Assembly: GCA_963706685.1 (NCBI GenBank)
Contig: CAVPMY010000006.1
Span: forward strand, 33,391 to 97,390
Origin: CADEEN01 sp963706685
GTDB taxonomy: Bacteria; Pseudomonadota; Gammaproteobacteria; Burkholderiales; Burkholderiaceae_C
Direction of reading: 5' to 3'
Length of the DNA: 64,000 bases
Shown: positions 61,107 through 64,000 of the stretch, piece after piece
How the letters are laid out: every line of letters begins with the position of its first letter
How positions within the stretch are numbered: the stretch's first letter is position 1
Program-made: the position numbers and the translations under genes
Notes under the pieces: model-generated
Told to the model about the DNA's origin: nothing
The model's database searches: none
What the model saw: the letters and a program-made list of their open reading frames with translations, nothing else

Positions 61107-61271
61107 CTACTTGGCCACCGGCAGCGTCAGGATGTCGAACACGCCCCAGACGGTGTAGACCACCATCGGCATGAAGACGCCGAGAAACAGCAGCAGGAAG
61201 GGGTTGTCGAGCAACTGCTGCATCCACGGCACGGGGGCGGTGGCATCGTCGTCTTTGTGAGCACTGTTCAT
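61107..61271 (-). CDS. Small single-helix subunit preceding norS
   Basis: A 54-aa protein with a strong ribosome binding site (GAGGAG) before ATG 61271. It has a hydrophilic N-terminus (MNSAHKDDDATAPVPWMQQL) and one TM helix (FLLLFLGVFMPMVVYTVWGV) ending ILTLPVAK. The layout recalls small subunits of haem-copper enzymes. It is the first gene of the operon, 13 bases before norS. Confidence 0.75.
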   Translation of the reverse strand: MNSAHKDDDATAPVPWMQQLLDNPFLLLFLGVFMPMVVYTVWGVFDILTLPVAK

Positions 61272-61341
61272 GGTCGTCTCCTCAATCGAGCGTGTGGGGA
61301 TCGAAGCGGCCCATTCTGTGAGTCGAGCGTCGGTGCGCGCT

Positions 61342-61355
61342 TTGATCCAGTGCAA
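61342..61355. promoter_or_regulatory. FNR/Dnr-type box upstream of the nor operon
   Basis: TTGATCCAGTGCAA (reverse: TTGCACTGGATCAA) has the TTG-N8-CAA dyad of FNR/Dnr/NnrR regulators. Its centre is about 77 bases upstream of the 54-aa gene start, suitable for a -41.5 activator site with a leader of about 36 bases. It also lies 45 bases before the divergent ctaA-like gene. Confidence 0.5.
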
Positions 61356-61393
61356 GAAAGCGACCGCTGGCCCCACTACGATCGCGCACAACG

Positions 61394-62173
61394 ATGCAAG
61401 CCCAAGACCCCACCGCGGCGCCGCCCGCGCTGCGCCGCATCGCCATGCTGTGCGTGGCGCTGATGGCCGTGGTTGTGGTCGCCAGTGCCTTCCTGCGCCA
61501 CCTCGGTGCGAGCGCGGCTTTGCAAGCGCTGTGGGCGGACGAACTGGCGCTGGCGCGTCAACTGCACCGCGTGGCCGCCACGCTGGCGCTGCTCGGTGCG
61601 GTGGTGATGGTGGTGCTGGCGCGGCGGGCGCATTCATCGCGCAGCGGCCTGGCATGGGGTCTGCTCGGCGTGGGCCTGCTGTTGTCGGCCATCGGCATTG
61701 CCGCCGGCGCGTCCCGTGCCGCGCCGGTGGTGCTGGTCAACCTGCTCGGCGGACTGGCGATGCTGGCTTTGAGCGTGCGCCTGGCGGCCAGCCACATGCA
61801 CGTCGGTATCGGCCGTGCCGCCTGGATCGTGCTCGGCCTGGTGGCGCTGCAAGCTGCCGGCGGCGCACTGGCCAGCACGAGCGCGTCAGCCGAATGCGTC
61901 GGCCTCGGCATCGGCCAAAACCATTGCAGCGCCTACGCGCAGTTGCACCGGGTCAGCGGCCTGCTGCTCGGCTATGCCTTGATCATCCTTGGGCTATGGG
62001 ACGCGTTTCGCCTGCAACGCCGCTCGCGCTCGCTGCTCGCGCTGAACGGCTTGGCGCTGCTGCTGCTGGGCATGTTTGCCGCCGGCATGGGCAGCACGAC
62101 GGTGCCGCTGCTGATCGTGATGCACAACGCGCTCGGGGCGGCGGCGGTGGCGTGGTTGGTGAGCAGGGCCTGA
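61394..62173 (+). CDS. CtaA/Cox15-like haem A synthase-like protein
   Basis: A 259-aa polytopic protein with about eight helices. Haem-ligand histidines fall in the repeated CtaA pattern: LARQLHRVAATLALLGAVVM in helix 2-3, YAQLHRVSGLLLGYALIILG in the second half, and LIVMHNALGAAAVAWLVSRA at the end. A cysteine pair ECVGLG..NHCSAY lies in the loop before the second set, as in Bacillus CtaA. It is shorter than the proteobacterial Cox15 (about 340 aa). It is divergent from the norSY operon and could convert haem O (from CtaB) to haem A for it. Confidence 0.7.
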   Translation: MQAQDPTAAPPALRRIAMLCVALMAVVVVASAFLRHLGASAALQALWADELALARQLHRVAATLALLGAVVMVVLARRAHSSRSGLAWGLLGVGLLLSAIGIAAGASRAAPVVLVNLLGGLAMLALSVRLAASHMHVGIGRAAWIVLGLVALQAAGGALASTSASAECVGLGIGQNHCSAYAQLHRVSGLLLGYALIILGLWDAFRLQRRSRSLLALNGLALLLLGMFAAGMGSTTVPLLIVMHNALGAAAVAWLVSRA

Positions 62174-62182
62174 CGCAGCGGA

Positions 62183-62794
62183 CTAGTGATCAGGTCCGTT
62201 GTTGAACAGGCCCTTTTCCCGCATGCGCATCAATCGCGATCGTGTGCCTGCCTTGCGCACGGGAGGAGATATGTCGTCGCAGTCATGGCTGCCCTGCAAA
62301 GCGCAATGCGCAACGTCGGCGGGCGCGGCTGCCTCGCCCGGAGGACCCTTGCTGTGCTGTGCCGCAGGCACCGATGGGCTGCGCTTGGCGGGCGCCGCGA
62401 CAGACGCATCTGCCGTTGCGGCAATGCGCGGCGGCCGTTGAAATTTGCTGGCATCGATCGCGTCGCGCAATACCGGGAACTCGCCGGCTGCCGTTTCCGA
62501 CAAGCCGACCCCAGCCGCTGAAAGGGCCCGTCCATTCGCGGGCGCCAGGGGCCTCGGCGCACGCATGGCCGATGGCGCCACGTCGTCCTTGCGGACACGA
62601 GGGGCCGTCGCTGCCACGACGGCAGCAGCATCCGGCTGTGCCTTGACACGCAGGTGTTCCCAGATCAGGCCGGCCGCAGCCAACTGCCGCAGCCTCTCCG
62701 CCTGAGACGGGCTCTTGCTCAACGACGCGAGAACGGCGTGCAGTTCGGGATGCACGTCGCTGTCGATCTCGATCTGCAGGTGGACAACCGCCAT
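62183..62794 (-). CDS. ParR/StbB-like small partner of the ParM-like protein
   Basis: A 203-aa protein. The N-terminal 50 residues (HLQIEIDSDVHPELHAVLAS, SQAERLRQLAAAGLIWEHLR) look like a ribbon-helix-helix DNA-binding unit. The remainder is a low-complexity Ala/Pro/Arg-rich tail with AHCALQGSHDCDD near its end, and it finishes MREKGLFNNGPDH. ParR/StbB adaptors have just this layout: RHH plus a disordered tail that contacts the ParM filament. It follows the actin-like gene by 23 bases. The name is an inference from layout and partner. Confidence 0.5.
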   Translation of the reverse strand: MAVVHLQIEIDSDVHPELHAVLASLSKSPSQAERLRQLAAAGLIWEHLRVKAQPDAAAVVAATAPRVRKDDVAPSAMRAPRPLAPANGRALSAAGVGLSETAAGEFPVLRDAIDASKFQRPPRIAATADASVAAPAKRSPSVPAAQHSKGPPGEAAAPADVAHCALQGSHDCDDISPPVRKAGTRSRLMRMREKGLFNNGPDH

Positions 62795-62817
62795 GATCTG
62801 CGCTCGACTGCTTCGGC

Positions 62818-63957
62818 TCAGGCGGGCAGGGCAGCAGCCTCCATCTCCGCCTCGCCGATCATCTGGAAACCGCGTACGTTGGCCTCCATCGACTTCGGCA
62901 TGACGAACACCGGAATCGCAGGAAAGCGCTTGACGAGGGCGTCGCGGTAGTACTCGGGGTGGCCGCCCACCAGCACCATCAGGTCGACGATTTCATGCGC
63001 GTCACGGAGACCGTCGATCATTCGATTGGTCGAGTCTTCGATCACGCTCGTGATGGCAGAGTCGAATTGCTTCAGATCGTGGGCGACGCCGGCAAGCTTC
63101 ACCGGGCGCTGGTTGCGCAGTGCATCGTTGATCCGCGGCATGGCCGAGGGGCCCAGCGGCCGCCCGATGGCTGCACAGAGCGACTCCATGACCGCGCGCA
63201 CGACGCGGTGGCGGCCGGCGTCGGACGCGGCACCGCTGGCACGCGGATTGATCGAGCCTTGCTGAATCAGCAGCCAGTCGAGCGTGTGCTCGCCGGGGTC
63301 GATCATCAGCACGGCGAGGTCGTCCAAGGCTTCGCCGCTCGGCAACGGCTTGAGCGCTCCCGGAGTCTTGGCAATGACGGCGTTGAGTTCGTCCAGATGG
63401 TCGTCCAGCGCGGCGTATCCGCCCATCGGCTGGGCCTGCACCATGACCTTGCCGACCGTGATCGTCTTGCCGTCGCCGACGTCGATTTCGCCTTCGTAGT
63501 GGGAGCGCAAGTAGTCGCGCCGCGTGCTGTCGTTGTATTGATTGACCGGCAAGCCGAGCACGAGCACATCGATCTGGGAATCTCCGGCTTCGGCCATGTA
63601 GCGCAGTGCGCCCTTGGTCAGTGCTTCGTAAATGGTGCCGCGATAGAACTCATCGGTGACATCGCGGCCGAAATTGCCGCCCGCCTGAGCCAATCCGACA
63701 TCGCAGCCGACCTCGAAGCTCGCGCCGTTGACCGGCACGTCGAAGGTGTCGCGACGACGCGGTCCGAGCGTGCGCACCGCGCTGGCGTCCGCCGGGATCG
63801 CCATCGACGGGAAACTCATGAAGCGCACACCGTCGCGCTGGCGCAGGCTCAGCTTGACGAGGCCAAAGCCGACGTCGATCGCGCGCACGACCGGCACGGC
63901 ATTCGGCGAGGTCAACATCGCCTTGGGGGTTACTTTGCGCAATACGGCGTTGGACAT
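62818..63957 (-). CDS. ParM/StbA-family actin-like plasmid segregation protein
   Basis: A 379-aa actin-like ATPase starting MSNAVLRKVTPKAMLTSPNA (ATG 63957 with GGAG 8 bases upstream). It has the phosphate-1 loop VRAIDVGFGLVKLSLR, the connect and phosphate-2 region LAVLMIDPGEHTLDWLLIQQ and the adenosine motif DLMVLVGGHPEYYRDALVKR. ParM filaments push plasmid copies apart. Chromosomal copies mark integrated plasmids or elements of the StbA/PRTRC type. A small partner gene follows. The frame is intact. Confidence 0.8.
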   Translation of the reverse strand: MSNAVLRKVTPKAMLTSPNAVPVVRAIDVGFGLVKLSLRQRDGVRFMSFPSMAIPADASAVRTLGPRRRDTFDVPVNGASFEVGCDVGLAQAGGNFGRDVTDEFYRGTIYEALTKGALRYMAEAGDSQIDVLVLGLPVNQYNDSTRRDYLRSHYEGEIDVGDGKTITVGKVMVQAQPMGGYAALDDHLDELNAVIAKTPGALKPLPSGEALDDLAVLMIDPGEHTLDWLLIQQGSINPRASGAASDAGRHRVVRAVMESLCAAIGRPLGPSAMPRINDALRNQRPVKLAGVAHDLKQFDSAITSVIEDSTNRMIDGLRDAHEIVDLMVLVGGHPEYYRDALVKRFPAIPVFVMPKSMEANVRGFQMIGEAEMEAAALPA

Positions 63958-64000
63958 TCGTCTACTCCAGCTGTGAATTTTCAGTGTCGCCACCACGACA

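Overview
The window is GC-rich bacterial DNA. Gene content and protein style point to a betaproteobacterium of the order Burkholderiales; this is an inference from family resemblance, with no rRNA or marker gene to confirm it. It reads as chromosome with patches of mobile-element debris. Many genes are broken by apparent frameshifts, and almost all are repaired by restoring one GC dinucleotide inside a GCGC run. I therefore treat those genes as functional genes carrying sequence errors, not as pseudogenes. The stretch from about 21.7 to 40.5 kb is nearly free of these breaks.

Region by region. (1) 0-11.4 kb: a sulfonate catabolism divergon. An IclR regulator with a CobS/CobT-type chelatase pair runs leftward. 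xsc-pta-soeABC runs rightward from a clear sigma70-type promoter flanked by TTCCGGAA boxes. Xsc splits sulfoacetaldehyde into acetyl phosphate and sulfite, Pta makes acetyl-CoA, and SoeABC oxidises the sulfite into the quinone pool. (2) 11.5-21.6 kb: small genes, a truncated livG, a group II intron maturase tail, an IS630 remnant, a betaine-type C1 block (purU, GlxA/AraC regulator, dimethylglycine dehydrogenase-like FAD protein), then island debris (cupin, LacI and ParB genes or fragments, a membrane protein) ending at a 3' tRNA-Asp fragment and a terminator. (3) 21.7-31.6 kb: MarC, L,D-transpeptidase, DUF882, a Pat-type acyl-CoA synthetase/acetyltransferase, a DksA-like protein, DUF3108, a patatin and a dihaem cytochrome c. 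(4) 31.6-40.5 kb: an ArsR-controlled, tightly coupled operon of RND efflux, DUF2892, thioredoxin, a sulfide:quinone oxidoreductase-like flavoprotein, DUF302, OsmC, a membrane protein and a Rieske protein, probably for sulfide or reactive sulfur handling. (5) 40.5-49.8 kb: glgX, a GST, two universal stress proteins and an ABC-type efflux set. (6) 49.8-62.2 kb: nnrS and a DUF2249 gene converge on a nine-gene leftward operon. That operon holds an sNOR-like haem-copper enzyme (NorS/NorY with CtaB and SCO), a second unusual haem-copper subunit I, and two remarkable fusion proteins in which a cytochrome b6-like membrane domain carries either 2x[4Fe-4S]+MvhD-like or [2Fe-2S]+flavin reductase modules. 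FNR/Dnr-type boxes (TTG-N8-CAA) lie upstream of this operon and of nnrS. A CtaA-like haem A synthase is divergent. (7) 62.2-64 kb: a ParM/StbA-like actin with a small partner, a plasmid-type segregation pair.

The most novel material is the nitric-oxide-type respiratory operon at 51.5-61.3 kb. The most important practical point is the systematic GCGC contraction.
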